Source of the DNA: Gammaproteobacteria bacterium
GTDB taxonomy: Bacteria; Pseudomonadota; Gammaproteobacteria; Acidithiobacillales; Acidithiobacillaceae
DNA: 64,000 nucleotides
Direction of reading: 5' to 3'
NCBI GenBank assembly: GCA_023381645.1
Contig: JAMCRJ010000060.1
Coordinates: 1 to 64,000 of the forward strand
Positions within the stretch are counted from its first letter, which is position 1; each line of letters opens with the position of its first letter. Positions 16,882 through 24,861 of the stretch are shown here, one piece after another. Under the pieces are notes generated by a model that saw only the letters and a program-made list of their open reading frames with translations, ran no database searches and was not told the DNA's origin. A program made the translations under genes and the position numbers.

Positions 16882-17895
16882 ATGGCAACGATGCAGGCAG
16901 TAATGCTGACGAAGAAGGGCGGCCCTGAGGTTCTAGAGACGGTGGAACTACCCTTGCCAGAGCCCGGCGCGGGTGAGGTGCGAGTGAAGGTTCGTGCCAC
17001 TGGAGTGGGGGCGACCGATATCACAATGCGCCGTGGCTTCTATCCGTATGCCCCGTCGATTCCTTTCGTGCCCGGCTACGAGTCGGTCGGTATCGTCGAC
17101 GCTGCGGGCGCGGGCGTCACAACGCTGAAGGAGGGCGACCGCGTTTGCGCGCTACTGGTACATGGCGGCTACGCGACGCACGTGGTCCGCGGCGCGGAGC
17201 ATTGGGTGAAGGTTCCTGACAGCATTGATGATGTGCAGGCGGTGCCGCTCATTCTCAATTACGTCACGGCATACCAGATGATCCACCGGAGTGCTCGGCT
17301 CCAGCACGGGCAGTGGGCACTGGTGAACGCGGCGAACGGCGGAGTAGGTCAGGCGCTACTTGACCTTTTGCGTGCACATGGCGTCTCGACCATCGGCGCG
17401 GCGGCCAAGGCGCGGCATGACATTGTCACATCGTACGGGGCGACTCCGATCGAAGGGAGATCAACCCCGTTAGACATCGGCGTACACACGGTCCGGGCGG
17501 AGGGCGTTGATGCAGCATTCGATGGTGTCGGTGGCGCACACACGGGGCAGTGCGTGGCTTCGACGCACCGGGGCGGAATCACCGTCTGGTACGGCTTCGT
17601 TGGTGCTCCGGGGCTTTCTGCGGTAGTGCGGTCAATGCTGTCGTTGTTCGTAGGCGCTCGGGTGCGCGGCCGGCGGGGATCCTTCTACGGAATTACCATG
17701 CTGTATCGGAAGAACCCCCATCCGTTCCTCGATGATTTGCCGAAGTTATTTGATTTGCTAGCGCAGAAGAAGATCTCACCTCGCATCGCTCAGACGTTCC
17801 CGTTGTTGGATGCGCGCAAGGCGAACGAGCGGCTCGAGGTAGGCGGGATCGATGGGAAGCTGGTGCTTGTCGCGGTCGAGAAACGTGACGGCTAA
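16882..17895 (+). CDS. cassette: zinc-independent quinone oxidoreductase / medium-chain reductase
   Basis: NAD(P)H-dependent oxidoreductase of 337 residues in the MDR superfamily. The GroES-like catalytic domain contains GVGATDITMRRGFYP and FVPGYESVGIV; the Rossmann domain has ALVNAANGGVGQALLDL with the glycine-rich nucleotide loop. The zinc-ligand cysteines of alcohol dehydrogenases are absent, so the protein is of the quinone reductase/zeta-crystallin type. The ATG follows an AGGAG ribosome site 23 bp after the intron 3' junction, and the stop lies in R'' of the next attC; thus the gene is a cassette whose upstream attC was hit by the intron. Physiological substrate unknown. Confidence 0.85.
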   Translation: MATMQAVMLTKKGGPEVLETVELPLPEPGAGEVRVKVRATGVGATDITMRRGFYPYAPSIPFVPGYESVGIVDAAGAGVTTLKEGDRVCALLVHGGYATHVVRGAEHWVKVPDSIDDVQAVPLILNYVTAYQMIHRSARLQHGQWALVNAANGGVGQALLDLLRAHGVSTIGAAAKARHDIVTSYGATPIEGRSTPLDIGVHTVRAEGVDAAFDGVGGAHTGQCVASTHRGGITVWYGFVGAPGLSAVVRSMLSLFVGARVRGRRGSFYGITMLYRKNPHPFLDDLPKLFDLLAQKKISPRIAQTFPLLDARKANERLEVGGIDGKLVLVAVEKRDG

Positions 17896-17971
17896 CTGTC
17901 GCATCAACACCGACCTGCTCCAGCGTTGCTTCGCGCCGCCTCCGCAGGCGGTGTTATGCGGAACGTTAGGC
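17890..17971 (+). repeat. attC site 5
   Basis: R'' GGCTAAC (17,890-17,896), GCGCCGCCTCCGCAGGCGGTG central structure, R' GTTAGGC (17,965-17,971, perfect consensus). Confidence 0.85.
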
Positions 17972-18038
17972 CGTTTTAGTCAATGGTCGCCGAATCGTAA
18001 TACTCTGCGCCCTACAACCGGCAAAAAGGGGGAATCAA

Positions 18039-18452
18039 TTGTCTTCAGTGCACATCGATATGGAAAACGTCGAATGGACGTCTGCTGTTCCGTTTTATGG
18101 GCCAGGTGCCGTGTATCACGGTCAGGAAATTGTGCAGTTAAAGGTACTTTGCGATCGACGCCATGAAGGTGGTGGCATCACCTGGATCGTCAAGTTCATT
18201 CCTCCTGCCGGCAAGTTAATCAAGATTGTCGCTGTCGCGTTATCGGATGAGCATGTCTTTATCCTCAAAGGTGGCCGAACCACTAAATCCGGACGTCCAA
18301 CCAAGACTTCAGGTGGTTACAGCCTCAATCCGAAGGGTCAACCTCACAGCGCTATGATCGCCTCCGAAATGACCGCTCTCGTTGTTTATGTAGGTGAGCC
18401 TGACGATGTCAAGTCTATTGAGGTCGTCGATATTGCGGCGTCCGGAAAATGA
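18039..18452 (+). CDS. cassette: hypothetical protein, cupin-like
   Basis: A 137-residue protein without membrane segments. The alternation of short beta strands with ITWIVKFIPPAGKLIKIV and HVFILKGGRTT resembles a cupin barrel of the ChrR type, but metal-binding His residues are sparse, so this is a weak call. The TTG start at 18,039 was preferred because GGGGGA lies at a good distance upstream; the ATG 21 bases later is an alternative. It occupies the cassette between attC sites 5 and 6. Confidence 0.5.
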   Translation: MSSVHIDMENVEWTSAVPFYGPGAVYHGQEIVQLKVLCDRRHEGGGITWIVKFIPPAGKLIKIVAVALSDEHVFILKGGRTTKSGRPTKTSGGYSLNPKGQPHSAMIASEMTALVVYVGEPDDVKSIEVVDIAASGK

Positions 18453-18506
18453 CAGCCTATAATCTATGCATGCATCTATCAGACGTATGGGCCATTGAAA
18501 TGACCA

Positions 18507-18570
18507 GCCTAACACTGCATTCGAGCGGGACGCGCCAAAGGCGGCGCGCCCCTCAATTTGAACGTTATGC
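18507..18570 (+). repeat. attC site 6
   Basis: R'' GCCTAAC (18,507-18,513), arms GGGACGCGCC/GGCGCGCCCC, R' GTTATGC (18,564-18,570). Confidence 0.85.
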
Positions 18571-18595
18571 ACCCATTATCAGATAGGAGTCTTTT

Positions 18596-19009
18596 ATGAA
18601 TGCAAAGTATTCTGGGCGGTGTCTTTGTGGGGAAATCAGCTATTCAGTTGATATTGAACCAGTGTTTACTGGAAATTGTCATTGCAAAGACTGTCAAAGA
18701 TCATCAGGCAGTGCATTCATTCCTGCGATGATTTTTCCTGAAGAAGATGTTGTTGTTTCTGGTGAAGTAAAATATTTCGAGTCTCAGGCAGACAGCGGAA
18801 ATATGCACAAAAGAGGTTTTTGCCCGAATTGTGGTTCTCAATTGTTCGCTCGGTTCAGCAATATGCCAGGAATACTGGGCATAAAGGCTGGAACTTTAAA
18901 TAACACATCGAATTATATTCCAAAGTTAGATTTCCATGTAGGTAGTGCTGCACCTTGGGACTTTATGAGCGCCGAGCTACCTAAAAAGCAAGGGGCCGCA
19001 CAAAGCTAA
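18596..19009 (+). CDS. cassette: GFA-family (CENP-V/GFA) zinc protein
   Basis: A 137-residue protein of the glutathione-dependent formaldehyde-activating (GFA) fold. Zinc ligands are plain: CLC at residues 9-11, CHCKDC at 28-33 and the CPNC pair at about 76-79. Members bind S-hydroxymethyl-glutathione-like adducts or act as small-molecule detoxification enzymes, though most are uncharacterised. This cassette has visibly higher A+T and different codon use than its neighbours, which supports a distinct origin. It is bounded by attC sites 6 and 7. Confidence 0.85.
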   Translation: MNAKYSGRCLCGEISYSVDIEPVFTGNCHCKDCQRSSGSAFIPAMIFPEEDVVVSGEVKYFESQADSGNMHKRGFCPNCGSQLFARFSNMPGILGIKAGTLNNTSNYIPKLDFHVGSAAPWDFMSAELPKKQGAAQS

Positions 19010-19016
19010 CGATAGT

Positions 19017-19076
19017 GCATAACAATTCATTCAAGCCGACACCACTTCGCGGCGCGGCTTAATTCAAACGTTAGGC
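19017..19076 (+). repeat. attC site 7
   Basis: R'' GCATAAC (19,017-19,023), central AATTCATTCAAGCCGAC ... GCGGCGCGGCTTAATTCAAAC, R' GTTAGGC (19,070-19,076). Very similar to attC site 8, suggesting that these two cassettes came from one source. Confidence 0.85.
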
Positions 19077-19080
19077 ATCA

Positions 19081-19572
19081 ATGACAATTTCCCGCGAGAT
19101 TCGTGATCGCTTAGAGTCTAAAGCCCCTGGTCGTGCCGTATTGGCCGCTCTTGAGCGGCTTCTCACAGATGATGCTTACTTGCTTAAAGTTGATGCAAAT
19201 GAGCGTTCAATCTCGCATCGCTTCGGCATGCACCTCCAAGCAGAGCTGCCTGACTTTCATGTGGACTGTGAGTACAACCGCACAGGTGTAGATCCAAAGC
19301 GAATTAATTCCCTCTATTTGACAGTTCATACAGATGACACAAATGGCAAGACCGTCTATCCAGACGTTATTGCTCATATTCGAGGTCAAGATCAGAATTA
19401 TCTCGTTGTGGAGTTTAAGAAGAGCAGCAGTAGCGACAGCACAGAGTCTGATTTCAATAAGCTGCGAGGTTATAAGGGAGATGCAAGCCTCAAGTATGAG
19501 TACGCACTCTTTATTGAGCTCGCAGTCGACGGCCAGGCAGGCGTCTCCCGTGTGGAGTGGGTTGATGCCTAA
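19081..19572 (+). CDS. cassette: hypothetical protein with PD-(D/E)XK-like motif
   Basis: A 163-residue soluble protein starting 5 bp after the attC core. The segment YPDVIAHIRG followed by NYLVVEFKKSSS places Asp and the E-x-K pair with the spacing of a PD-(D/E)XK nuclease core (PD near residue 98, EFKK near 115), preceded by an acidic helix. This is a motif-level resemblance, not a family assignment, and the protein may be nuclease-derived or inactive. The stop codon lies inside R'' of the following attC. Confidence 0.55.
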   Translation: MTISREIRDRLESKAPGRAVLAALERLLTDDAYLLKVDANERSISHRFGMHLQAELPDFHVDCEYNRTGVDPKRINSLYLTVHTDDTNGKTVYPDVIAHIRGQDQNYLVVEFKKSSSSDSTESDFNKLRGYKGDASLKYEYALFIELAVDGQAGVSRVEWVDA

Positions 19573-19626
19573 CAATTCATTCAAGCCGACGCCACTTTGC
19601 GGCGCGGCTTAATTCAAACGTTAGCC
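19567..19626 (+). repeat. attC site 8
   Basis: R'' GCCTAAC (19,567-19,573, contains the stop of the preceding gene), R' GTTAGCC (19,620-19,626). Near-identical centre to attC site 7. Confidence 0.85.
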
Positions 19627-19653
19627 GTTATCTGCACGGATCAATCAAGCGCC

Positions 19654-20223
19654 ATGAATCCTTTCTACATATACGCCCTGAAAGATCCAAGGTCTTCTCC
19701 TGCGAGGCCTTTTTACATCGGGAAAGGCACTGGCAATCGCGCCTGGGATCACACCTTGCGCGTGGATGCGACACGCAAGGGAAGGCGCATTGCCGAAATC
19801 CAAGAACAAGGCTACGAAGTCGTGACAGCAGTATTAGCTGATGAATTAACTGAAGCACAAGCACTGAAATTGGAAGCCGAGCTAATCGCTGCGTTTGGTA
19901 CTGAGGACACAGGTGGACTCCTCACAAATTCGGTAATGCCATCTGGCGCTGCTCCTAAAGCTCGGCGCAACCTAACTGTGCCCGCTGGCGTTGTCGAAAA
20001 AGCTCAAATTGGCCTGGAACTCTTGAAGGCCGCAGTTCTTGAGCTGGCCCAGGCCAACCCCGACGGAATCACCAATTCGGACGCATCAAAATCTCTCGGC
20101 CTACAGAGCGATTACGCTGGTGGGTCAAAGGACTACCTCGCTTGGAGTGTGCTTGGCCTACTCATGCGCGAAGGGAAAATGATTCGCGGCGAGGAAAGGA
20201 AACATCGTGCCGTTGTTCGCTAA
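19654..20223 (+). CDS. cassette: GIY-YIG domain protein
   Basis: A 189-residue protein with an N-terminal GIY-YIG nuclease-like domain: YIYAL (5-9) and PFYIGKGTGNRAWDH (19-33) match the LEM-3/ANKLE1-like GIY-YIG subgroup, followed by an Arg-rich strand and AEAELIAAFG-type helix with the catalytic Glu region. A C-terminal helical segment (residues 125-189) resembles a winged helix. The ATG at 19,654 is used because upstream codons fall in attC. Such proteins may cut DNA or act in repair; the exact role is unknown. Stop is followed by attC site 9. Confidence 0.75.
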   Translation: MNPFYIYALKDPRSSPARPFYIGKGTGNRAWDHTLRVDATRKGRRIAEIQEQGYEVVTAVLADELTEAQALKLEAELIAAFGTEDTGGLLTNSVMPSGAAPKARRNLTVPAGVVEKAQIGLELLKAAVLELAQANPDGITNSDASKSLGLQSDYAGGSKDYLAWSVLGLLMREGKMIRGEERKHRAVVR

Positions 20224-20229
20224 AGCCAC

Positions 20230-20310
20230 GGCTAACAACCGCTTCGAGAGGGACGCTCCAACAGCCGGCTTCGCCGCCTGTTGGAGCGTCCCTCAAGCTA
20301 AACGTTAGGG
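20230..20310 (+). repeat. attC site 9
   Basis: R'' GGCTAAC (20,230-20,236), long perfect arms GGGACGCTCCAACAG / CTGTTGGAGCGTCCC around a short loop, R' GTTAGGG (20,304-20,310). Confidence 0.88.
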
Positions 20311-20318
20311 CGCATACC

Positions 20319-20744
20319 ATGGTCACATTTCAGCGCGTCAAGTACGCTGACATCAACTCGCGCCAGAGGGAGATTTTCAACTTCCAGAAAGTCTCTGGCC
20401 TCCTTGCCGACGTTGGGTTTGCCACATATCGGCTCACGGACGACTGGAACGGCGCAGACTTTCTGGCTGTTCACTTTGATGGTTCAACGTTTCTGCGCGT
20501 CCAATTGAAAGGGCGCCTCACGTTCGAGAAGAAGTACCAAGGCAAAGACCTGTGGGTGTGCTTTCGCCACGCCGGCCTTGTGTATCTTTTCCCGCATGAT
20601 GTTCTGTTGGCCAAAGCACTGAAGGTCACGAACATCGGAAACACGGAGTCTTGGTTAAAGGCCAATGGCGGCTATTCGTTTCCCTCTCCGCCAAAGTCGC
20701 TGGAGGCTCACTTGCAACCTTACTGTCTCGGCCATGAGATCTGA
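20319..20744 (+). CDS. cassette: hypothetical protein with nuclease-like core, attC lost
   Basis: A 141-residue soluble protein. Residues around NGADFLAVHFDG and LRVQLKGRLTFEKK give Asp and Q-x-K with the geometry of a PD-(D/E)XK-like fold, as in several small restriction/repair-like proteins; this is suggestive only. The gene begins 8 bp after attC site 9. Its stop codon TGA (20,742-20,744) is the first triplet shared with the group II intron fragment, so the natural 3' end and its attC site were replaced by intron sequence and the C-terminus may be altered. Confidence 0.55.
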   Translation: MVTFQRVKYADINSRQREIFNFQKVSGLLADVGFATYRLTDDWNGADFLAVHFDGSTFLRVQLKGRLTFEKKYQGKDLWVCFRHAGLVYLFPHDVLLAKALKVTNIGNTESWLKANGGYSFPSPPKSLEAHLQPYCLGHEI

Positions 20745-21221
20745 AGGTGGCCGATGCGGCCCTCGCGAAGCTGAAAGATCGGGTGCGGGAACTGACCCGT
20801 CGTACACGAGGCAACCGCTTGGAAGTGATTGCGGCAGAGCTGAGAGGAAGCCTGCTTGGCTGGAAAGCGTATTTCGGCATCGCCGAGGTGCTGAGCCCTC
20901 TGCGCGATATCGACAAGTGGGTACGACGCAAGTTACGTTGCTATCTCTGGAAACAATGGGGGTCGGCGGGCTATCGGGAACTGCGCAAGCGCGGGGTATC
21001 GGTGCGCGAAGCGTGGAACACCAGCAAGTCGGCGCATGGGCCGTGGCGGCTGTCGAAGACACCGGCGCTGACCATTGCATTACCATTGGCCTTCTTCAAG
21101 AACCTGGGAGTGCCGAGCCTTGCGGCCCGGTAAGAATTCAATTCATCGAACCGCCGGATACGTGATCCGTACGTCCGGTGGTGTGGGAGGGAGGAGCCGT
21201 GAGGCTTCTTCCTATCCCGAT
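20742..21221 (+). mobile_element. group IIC intron 3' remnant, copy b
   Basis: About 480 bp holding the C-terminal 125 residues of the maturase (X/thumb domain, LKDRVRELTRRTRG to PSLAAR), domains V and VI and the 3' end CCTATCCCGAT, followed by exon TAGCG. It is close to copy c over its full length. The reverse transcriptase part and 5' intron end are missing. The C-terminal frame 20,747-21,133 is open but cannot be a functional maturase. Confidence 0.9.
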
Positions 21222-21243
21222 TAGCGAGCATAGGGAGGCAATT

Positions 21244-21981
21244 TTGATAGTCGAAAGCTCTGCTGCATTACTTGAAATATTGACCAAGATTCCTGCGGGA
21301 ATCGACTACTTTTACATGCCGCCTGCACCACAGTGGGTACCGGATGTCACACTTAAGAAAGCTCATCAGAACAAAGAGTTCTTTCTCTCAATCGTCGGGC
21401 TTAACAATGTTTCATCAAAAGTTCTTCAATCACTTCGCATAAAACTACCGTTTAAACCTATATACGAGCCTTCGTTCGATATTCATGGGACAGTAGAGTC
21501 AATCAACGCAACTTACGATGCGGACAAATCTGAGATCGCAATACAACAGCTCGATCCAGGTGAGAAAATATACGTTGCGATATTCCTTTCTGGCCGTGAG
21601 GCGGAACATTTTACAGAGCCTAAAGTAATAGTTTCTGATAGGCTGCTATCGCGAAGCATGCGAGCCATTGGTTTCATGAGGCGTAGACCAAGAGAATTTC
21701 TGCTTATGGCTGCCGCCTTATTGGCGTTAGTAGCAGCCGTGTTCTTTGCGTTGTTTCTGGCATACAATAACTCACAATTAAATCCAAAAGTCAGAGCTGT
21801 TGACCAAGTTATGCAGGGTTATGTTGGTTGTGTTCCAACCGCGTATTCACAGTCTAAAGTAAATGACGCTTTGTTGGCTCAGAGTATGTTTGGTGAGAAG
21901 TTTTTGTTAAGCATAAATCATGTCAAAACACGCGAGCAGCTATTCAAGAAGAAATATGTTGTCATTTGTAAAGCCCACTAA
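21244..21981 (+). CDS. cassette: hypothetical single-pass membrane protein
   Basis: A 245-residue protein of unknown function. A TTG start at 21,244 follows AGGGAGGC and lies just past the intron 3' junction. A mostly beta cytoplasmic or periplasmic domain (residues 1-150, with SLRIKLPFKPIYEP and LDPGEKIYVAIFLSG) precedes one membrane helix (EFLLMAAALLALVAAVFF, about residues 160-180) and a lysine-rich tail. Base composition is A+T-rich compared with the chromosome. The stop falls in R'' of attC site 10. Confidence 0.6.
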   Translation: MIVESSAALLEILTKIPAGIDYFYMPPAPQWVPDVTLKKAHQNKEFFLSIVGLNNVSSKVLQSLRIKLPFKPIYEPSFDIHGTVESINATYDADKSEIAIQQLDPGEKIYVAIFLSGREAEHFTEPKVIVSDRLLSRSMRAIGFMRRRPREFLLMAAALLALVAAVFFALFLAYNNSQLNPKVRAVDQVMQGYVGCVPTAYSQSKVNDALLAQSMFGEKFLLSINHVKTREQLFKKKYVVICKAH

Positions 21982-22047
21982 CAACTCGGTCAATCGGACG
22001 CTATTCGCGCTACGTGGTTTTTGCACCTGTTACCTCGGGCGTTAGAA
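21976..22047 (+). repeat. attC site 10
   Basis: R'' CACTAAC (21,976-21,982) and R' GTTAGAA (22,041-22,047); central TCAATCGGACGC conserved, arms weaker than in other sites. Confidence 0.7.
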
Positions 22048-22055
22048 AGCCCTCT

Positions 22056-22345
22056 ATGCTCGGCTCTCTTAAACTATTTGGCTGGCTTTATTCTCTGTCC
22101 ATTTTCATCGCGCTCTATCAGTTGCGCGTTGCACCGTTGCCCGTTCTGTTAATGGTCGCTCCAACTTTCGCGCTCTTTCAACTCCTGTGGGCGCACGACA
22201 TTTTTAGCAAGCTTCCTCAAGCACGCTGGGCATTCAAGATTCCTGGGGTATTATGGTTACACATTGCTCTTCAATCTGCTCTGGCACTCCCCAAATGGGT
22301 TCGCATTCTTATCGTTTTCGCGTGCATTTTCGGAGGACTTGACCT
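22056..22345 (+). pseudogene. cassette: small membrane protein truncated by IS3 end
   Basis: About 97 native residues with three hydrophobic segments (LFGWLYSLSIFIALY, LLMVAPTFALFQLLW, VRILIVFACIF). The frame runs through the IS terminal repeat at 22,346, adding foreign residues LEPPRVL before a stop, so the original C-terminus and attC are lost. Family not recognised. Confidence 0.6.
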
Positions 22346-23010
22346 TGAACCGCCCCGAGTATTGTAGAGACTGATTAATGTAAGTCATGCCGCTTTACCG
22401 GCCTGACGGGCGAGTTTCTGGTAATATTGTGCCTCAGCTTCTGCCGGAGGGATATATCCCAAGGGTTCCAGAAGTCGGTAATGGTTAAACCAATGCACCC
22501 ATTCCAGGGTGGCCAGTTCCAGGGACGCTTTGGTTTTCCAGGGCGCACGACGATGGATCAGTTCGGTCTTGTACAGTCCATTGATGGTTTCTGCCAGGGC
22601 GTTGTCGTAGCTATCTCCCTTGCTCCCCACAGAGGGTTCAATGCCAGCCTCGGCAAGCCGTTCTGTATAGCGGATGCTGACATATTGCGAACCACGGTCG
22701 CTGTGGTGAATCAGGGGTTGGTCCCGTTGCGGTTGTCGGGCGTGTAGCGCTTGTTCCAAGGCATCCAGCACGAAGTCCGTATGCATGGTAGAGCTGACCT
22801 GCCATCCCACAATCCGACGCGCAAAAACATCGATCGCAAAAGCGACATAGAGCCAACCCTGCCAAGTGGAAACGTAGGTGAAATCCGACACCCAGAGCTG
22901 GTCAGGCCGCTCCGCCCGAAAAACCCGGTGGACCCGGTCTCGTCCCTGAGCTAGCATGTTGGGCATCTCGTTGGACATTTCCCCTTCACTCGGCACCAAA
23001 CTCACGGTAT
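22346..23010 (-). mobile_element. IS3-family element, partial
   Basis: The 3' end is intact (terminal repeat TGAACCGCCCCGAG at 22,346, 39 bp beyond the transposase stop). The 5' part, including orfA and the start of orfB, is missing; the boundary lies close to 23,010. Confidence 0.8.
22385..23005 (-). pseudogene. IS3-family transposase OrfB, N-terminally truncated
   Basis: About 200 of the usual 280-290 residues. The DDE catalytic core is still complete: Asp in WVSDFTYV, Asp in HHSDRGSQY and Glu in ALAETINGLYKTE, with the C-terminal FNHYRLLEPLGYIPP. The N-terminal HTH-21/helical part and the frameshift-partner OrfA are absent, so the enzyme cannot act on its own. The remaining Met start is inside the original orfB. 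Confidence 0.85.
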
Positions 23011-23043
23011 AACTTTAATATTATCTTTACGGAGACATTAGCC

Positions 23044-23268
23044 ATGGGAAATCAACTCGAATTGCTCGAAGCCGAAGCCCTGAAACTAACTGCAGGGGAG
23101 CGCGCAGCTTTCGCTCAGCTATTGCTCGCTAGTCTCGACGAAGATTCCGAGATTGAGGAAGCGTGGGCCGCCGAAACCGAGCGTAGAATTGCTGACATCG
23201 AAAGTGGGGTGTCGCAAGTCATTCCGATTGCTGACGCTCTGGCACAGGTCCGTGCAGCGCTGAAGTGA
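23044..23268 (+). CDS. cassette: addiction-module antitoxin (PF09720-type)
   Basis: A 74-residue acidic protein of the unstable-antitoxin family (TIGR02574-like): EALKLTAGERAAFAQLLLASL is the family signature, followed by EEAWAAETERRIADIESG. It neutralises the toxin encoded immediately downstream; the two genes overlap by 4 bp. The ATG follows CGGAGACATTAGCC, and an AT-rich promoter-like stretch TATAACTTTAATATTATC lies just upstream at the IS3 boundary. Confidence 0.85.
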   Translation: MGNQLELLEAEALKLTAGERAAFAQLLLASLDEDSEIEEAWAAETERRIADIESGVSQVIPIADALAQVRAALK

Positions 23269-23558
23269 AGCTCGTCGTTACTCCACTGGCGCTCGCCGAA
23301 CTGCACGACGCAGCAGCATTCTATACGCTGAAGGCGGGTGTCGAGCTTGGTCTCGCGCTTGTGGCTGAGTTTGAACGAACGGCCAATCTCGTTCTGAACA
23401 ACCCTCTGCTCGGTGCTGTGTTCCGAAGCAAGCGCCGGCGATATATCCTCCGTCGATTCCCATATAGCATCATCTATCAGGTCACCGCAGAGGAGCTTCG
23501 AATTCTCGCCGTGGCGCATCACAGGCGTCGTCCCGGCTACTGGGCGCAACGGAAGTAG
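23265..23558 (+). CDS. cassette: ParE/RelE-family toxin
   Basis: A 97-residue basic protein of the RelE/ParE superfamily. The first strand-helix unit MKLVVTPLALAELHDAAAFY and the C-terminal RRRYILRRFPYSIIYQ followed by LAVAHHRRRPGYW match ParE-type toxins, which poison DNA gyrase; RelE-type mRNA cleavage is less likely because the ParE-like HHRRRPGYW tail is present. It forms a TA pair with the overlapping upstream antitoxin. Confidence 0.88.
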   Translation: MKLVVTPLALAELHDAAAFYTLKAGVELGLALVAEFERTANLVLNNPLLGAVFRSKRRRYILRRFPYSIIYQVTAEELRILAVAHHRRRPGYWAQRK

Positions 23559-23581
23559 TACGCACAAAGAGGAGATTGAAA

Positions 23582-23748
23582 ATGCGTAAAGCCAAACAAA
23601 AGCCTGTGGGCCGCCAGCCCAAAATTGACATTGGTGCTGAACTGCTAGCGTCGGTGCGCGAAATGAAGGCGGGCATTCGTGCCCGTGTTCATTGCCCCGA
23701 GATTTCTGCAGTCGGTCATGCCCGCTTGGCATCTGGCCTTTCTCAAAC
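23582..23748 (+). pseudogene. HigA/Xre-type antitoxin stub cut off by attC
   Basis: The first about 55 residues resemble the N-terminus of Xre-family antitoxins: GAELLASVREMKAG followed by EISAVGHARLASGLSQ, the region that precedes the helix-turn-helix. Exactly after GLSQ the reading frame enters attC site 11, and the DNA-binding domain is missing. A ribosome site AGGAGA precedes the ATG at 23,582. Confidence 0.6.
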
Positions 23749-23808
23749 CCATCATTCGAGCGGACCTGCGCGAAAAGCCGCGCAGGCCGCTCAATTCAGA
23801 CGTTAGAC
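23742..23808 (+). repeat. attC site 11
   Basis: Weak R'' CTCAAAC (23,742-23,748), conserved CATTCGAGCGGACC, strong CTGCGCG/CGCGCAG stem, R' GTTAGAC (23,802-23,808). Confidence 0.75.
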
Positions 23809-23835
23809 AGCCCTCATAGCGAACGTGCGCAACCT

Positions 23836-24753
23836 ATGCCCATTCCAGACTTTCAGTCCTTCATGCTTCCTCTCTTGGCTCTTGCTAGTGACGGACGCGA
23901 GCATTCGCTTGAGGAGGCGCGAGATGCTCTTGCGCGTGAATTCACATTGACGCCGGAGGAGCGAAACGAGTTGTTGCCGAGCGGCCGACAGCGTCGCTTT
24001 GATAATCGTGTCGCCTGGGCCAAGTCGTTTCTTGATAAGGCGCGCCTTCTCGACACCCCGCGTCGCGCACACTTTCTGATCACCGAACGTGGGAGACAGC
24101 TTCTTGCCGAAAAACCAAAGCGTATCGACATTCCCCTACTTGAACGCTACGAAGAATTTCGGGAGTTCCGCGCCGTCCAGCCGAAGCCTTCCGGTGCAGC
24201 GACAGCAGAACGGCACCAAGCCGAAAACCAATCCTCTACGCCGGAAGAAGTCCTTGAGCAAGCGTATCAAAGTATTCGTGCGGACCTAGCAACCGAAGTG
24301 CTTACTCGGGTCAAGGGCGGTTCATCCCAATTCTTCGATACCTTGGTGGTCGAACTTCTTTTGAAAATGGGCTACGGCGGCGACCGCGCGGAAGCCGGAA
24401 AGGCGATTGGCGGCGTCGGGGACGAAGGCATCGACGGAATCATCAGCGAGGATCGCCTTGGTCTCGATACCATCTACATTCAAGCCAAGAGGTGGGAGGG
24501 AACTGTTGGGCGTCCCGAGATTCAGAAATTTGTTGGCGCGCTTCATGGCAAACGCGCGCGGAAAGGTGTGTTCATTACAACCGGCACCTTTTCCCCCGAC
24601 GCGCGTGACTACGTGTCGCGAATTGATCCGCGCGTCGTCCTTATCGATGGCCGGGAACTTGCGAACTATATGCTCGATCTTGGTCTCGGCGTCACACCGA
24701 AGGCGACATACCAAGTGAAGCGCATCGACTCCGACTACTTTAGTGATGAGTAG
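23836..24753 (+). CDS. mrr: cassette: Mrr-type modification-dependent restriction enzyme
   Basis: A type IV restriction endonuclease of 305 residues, which cuts DNA carrying foreign methylation. It has an Mrr N-terminal winged-helix DNA-binding domain (residues 1-95, ending HFLITERGRQLL) and a C-terminal Mrr catalytic domain with the PD-(D/E)XK-variant core GVGDEGIDGII (Asp200) and YIQAKRW (Gln216, Lys218), followed by FVGALHGKRARKGVFITTG. The ATG at 23,836 was chosen because upstream codons lie in attC. The gene is complete and forms a cassette with attC site 12. Confidence 0.9.
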   Translation: MPIPDFQSFMLPLLALASDGREHSLEEARDALAREFTLTPEERNELLPSGRQRRFDNRVAWAKSFLDKARLLDTPRRAHFLITERGRQLLAEKPKRIDIPLLERYEEFREFRAVQPKPSGAATAERHQAENQSSTPEEVLEQAYQSIRADLATEVLTRVKGGSSQFFDTLVVELLLKMGYGGDRAEAGKAIGGVGDEGIDGIISEDRLGLDTIYIQAKRWEGTVGRPEIQKFVGALHGKRARKGVFITTGTFSPDARDYVSRIDPRVVLIDGRELANYMLDLGLGVTPKATYQVKRIDSDYFSDE

Positions 24754-24756
24754 GCT

Positions 24757-24837
24757 ATCTAACCACGCGGTCAACGCGGACGCCCGCCGGCGGGGCTTCG
24801 CCCGCGTCGCGGTCGCCGGTTACCTTACTCGTTATGC
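24757..24837 (+). repeat. attC site 12
   Basis: R'' ATCTAAC (24,757-24,763), GCGGGGCTTCGCCCGC hairpin, R' GTTATGC (24,831-24,837). Confidence 0.8.
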
Positions 24838-24861
24838 CCACGAAAACGGCAGTCAGGAAAT

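Noticed and set aside
22346..23010. Active IS3-family element
   Set aside because: Only one terminal repeat is present and the transposase lacks its N-terminus and OrfA.
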